6,054 nt of DNA from a bacterium (lineage in GTDB: Bacteria > Fidelibacterota > Marinisomatia > Marinisomatales > JAHJCW01). Shown here one piece after another: positions 4,833 through 6,054 of the stretch; the first letter of the stretch is position 1; each line of letters begins with the position of its first letter. The stretch spans positions 1 to 6,054 of the forward strand of contig JAUXHY010000084.1 of assembly GCA_030621275.1 (NCBI GenBank). The letters run 5' to 3'. The notes beneath the pieces are model-generated. The model did no database searches. It was not told where the DNA came from and was given only the letters and a program-made list of their open reading frames with translations. The position numbers and the translations under genes were made by a program.

Positions 4833-6054
4833 TCAAATTTTAGCTATTAGCCCCTTAACAATTGTATATTTAATTTGACCAAACAACTGTTCACCAATAA
4901 ATGGGGAATTTATTGATCTTGAATAAATATCATCTTTTGTGAAAACCCAACTTTTCTTCGGATCAATTACGGTTATTTCAGCTACGGTTCCTTTAGCAAA
5001 TAAATCTTGTTCAAATCCCATTATCTTGCGTGGTTTCGTCGTCAATAAATCAATTAACGATTCGATTTTCATTCCACCCTGTTTAACAACAACTTTACTG
5101 ACAGCTCCAAAACAACTCTCTAATCCGATCATTCCGAATGGAGCTAAATCAAATGGTGCTTCTTTTTCTTCAATTGTGTGTGGAGCATGATCGGTTACAA
5201 TGCAGTCGATAGTTCCGTCGCTTAAAGCGGCGATTAATGCTTTTCTGTCATATTCGGTTCGAATTGGAGGTGCAACTTTCAAATTTGTATTATAGGTTGT
5301 CAGCGCCTCATCATTGAAATATAAATGATGAGGTGTAACCTCCGCTGTCACTTTTGAAAATGCAGATTTAAACTCATTGATTGCCTCAACACTTTTCTTA
5401 GTACTTACGTGCGGAATATGGAGAGTTGAATTAGTAGATTGAGCTATTTGCAAATCACGTTGCACCATTGATGATTCAGCAATATCGGGATTACCGGATA
5501 AACCCAATCTAGTCGAAACTTCACTTTCATTCATTACACCATCATTTCTGAGTGGGATATCTTCAGCGTGATTAATAATCGGCACATTAATCATTCCTGC
5601 ATACTCCAAAACCAATCGCATAACATAGGCGTTTTGCAGTGGTACACCATCATCGCTAAAAGCGACCGCACCTTCGGATTTCATCGCGCCCATTTCTGTG
5701 ATCTCTTTTCCTTGCTGACCTTTCGTGATTGCGCCAATCGGATGGATATAAATCGGTGTTTCCTCTGCTTTTTCTACGATAAATCGAATAGATTCAGGAT
5801 CATCAAGCGGTGGATTTGTATTTGGCATTACACAAACTCTTGTGAAACCGCCCGCCAATGCAGCTTTTGCACCGGTTTGCAATGTTTCTTTGTCCTCCCT
5901 GCCCGGTTCCCGAAAATGGGTATGAATATCACAAAATCCATGAGTGATGATCAAATTAGTACAATCAATAATTTCTGCTCCTTTGGGAGCTTTAATATCG
6001 CCTATTCCATTTATTTTTCCATTCGTAATAAGGATATTTCCTTTTATACTTTTC
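4833..6054 (-). CDS. pyrC: dihydroorotase, class I (5' end beyond window)
   Basis: Dihydroorotase, the third enzyme of UMP synthesis, closes carbamoyl-aspartate to dihydroorotate. The window holds 406 residues; the start lies right of position 6054. By comparison with about 425-residue relatives, roughly 10-20 residues are missing. The N-terminal strand GNILITNGKI (visible residues 5-14) already matches the family opening. The amidohydrolase metal motif DIHTHFREPG follows, with His44 and His46. Then come MPNTNPPLDD (76-85), SDDG (133-136) with the Asp metal ligand, NHAED with His162, PHVST with His215 and VTDHAPH with Asp288, the catalytic Asp. SDDG and GLESCFG (280s and on) favour dihydroorotase over allantoinase. 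It is the class I form found outside Enterobacteria. The stop is TGA at 4833-4835. An internal in-frame TTG at 5954 is not the start, because conserved sequence continues upstream of it. No clear terminator follows, so some read-through into rplM is possible. Confidence 0.97.
   Translation of the reverse strand, partial: KSIKGNILITNGKINGIGDIKAPKGAEIIDCTNLIITHGFCDIHTHFREPGREDKETLQTGAKAALAGGFTRVCVMPNTNPPLDDPESIRFIVEKAEETPIYIHPIGAITKGQQGKEITEMGAMKSEGAVAFSDDGVPLQNAYVMRLVLEYAGMINVPIINHAEDIPLRNDGVMNESEVSTRLGLSGNPDIAESSMVQRDLQIAQSTNSTLHIPHVSTKKSVEAINEFKSAFSKVTAEVTPHHLYFNDEALTTYNTNLKVAPPIRTEYDRKALIAALSDGTIDCIVTDHAPHTIEEKEAPFDLAPFGMIGLESCFGAVSKVVVKQGGMKIESLIDLLTTKPRKIMGFEQDLFAKGTVAEITVIDPKKSWVFTKDDIYSRSINSPFIGEQLFGQIKYTIVKGLIAKI

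Noticed and set aside
4811..4833. Inverted repeat AAATAAT / ATTATTT with a nine-base loop after pyrC
   Set aside because: The stem is seven A:T pairs only, with no T-run following on the minus strand; too weak to call a terminator.
4939..5190. Plus-strand open frame of 83 residues inside pyrC, and another at 4618-4806
   Set aside because: Antisense to conserved pyrC and rplM sequence respectively, with no coding features of their own.
1..6054. CRISPR arrays, tRNA or rRNA genes, insertion sequences, attachment sites
   Set aside because: No direct repeat series, cloverleaf pattern, transposase-like frame or terminal inverted repeats were seen by eye on either strand.

Overview
This window looks like part of an AT-rich bacterial chromosome. 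A conserved translation operon on the minus strand meets the end of a restriction-modification (R-M) type module on the plus strand. The order rplM-rpsI-rpsB-tsf-pyrH-frr as one continuous block, the one-domain (short) EF-Ts and an S2 with a long Lys/Ala tail fit the Bacteroidetes/Chlorobi/Ignavibacteria/Marinimicrobia side of the tree better than Proteobacteria, where rplM-rpsI and rpsB-tsf-pyrH-frr are separate loci. This placement is inferred from gene order and protein form, not from a tree. The sigma70-like TTGACT/TATAGT promoter argues mildly against a typical Bacteroidetes, whose promoters differ.

Layout. Positions 1-174 (+) hold the last 57 codons of a beta-type DNA methyltransferase resembling type III Mod. 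Positions 178-855 (+) hold a 225-residue protein with PD-(D/E)xK nuclease features, starting at GTG one codon after the methyltransferase stop and in the same frame. Positions 856-950 are a convergent intergenic region with a strong hairpin (907-934) that has a T-run on both strands and should terminate transcription from both sides.

From 951 to 4719 (-) six genes are packed almost without gaps. In transcription order they are rplM (L13), rpsI (S9), rpsB (S2 with a ~125-residue tail), tsf (EF-Ts), pyrH (UMP kinase) and frr (ribosome recycling factor). rplM/rpsI and rpsB/tsf overlap by ATGA. Other gaps are 1 to 15 bases. A promoter at 4748-4775 drives the operon. Its position rules out the longest rplM reading frame and supports the ATG at 4719. 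Positions 4833-6054 (-) hold pyrC (class I dihydroorotase), whose first residues lie beyond the right edge.

Together the minus-strand genes supply ribosomal proteins, an elongation factor, the recycling factor and two pyrimidine-pathway enzymes (dihydroorotase and UMP kinase). The plus-strand pair is accessory. Its hand-counted GC is lower (about 28% over 241-600, against about 35% over 1201-1500 in frr), in line with acquisition beside the end of the operon. The most novel element is this methyltransferase plus small nuclease pair: no helicase subunit follows it, and I do not recognise the nuclease as a named restriction enzyme family.
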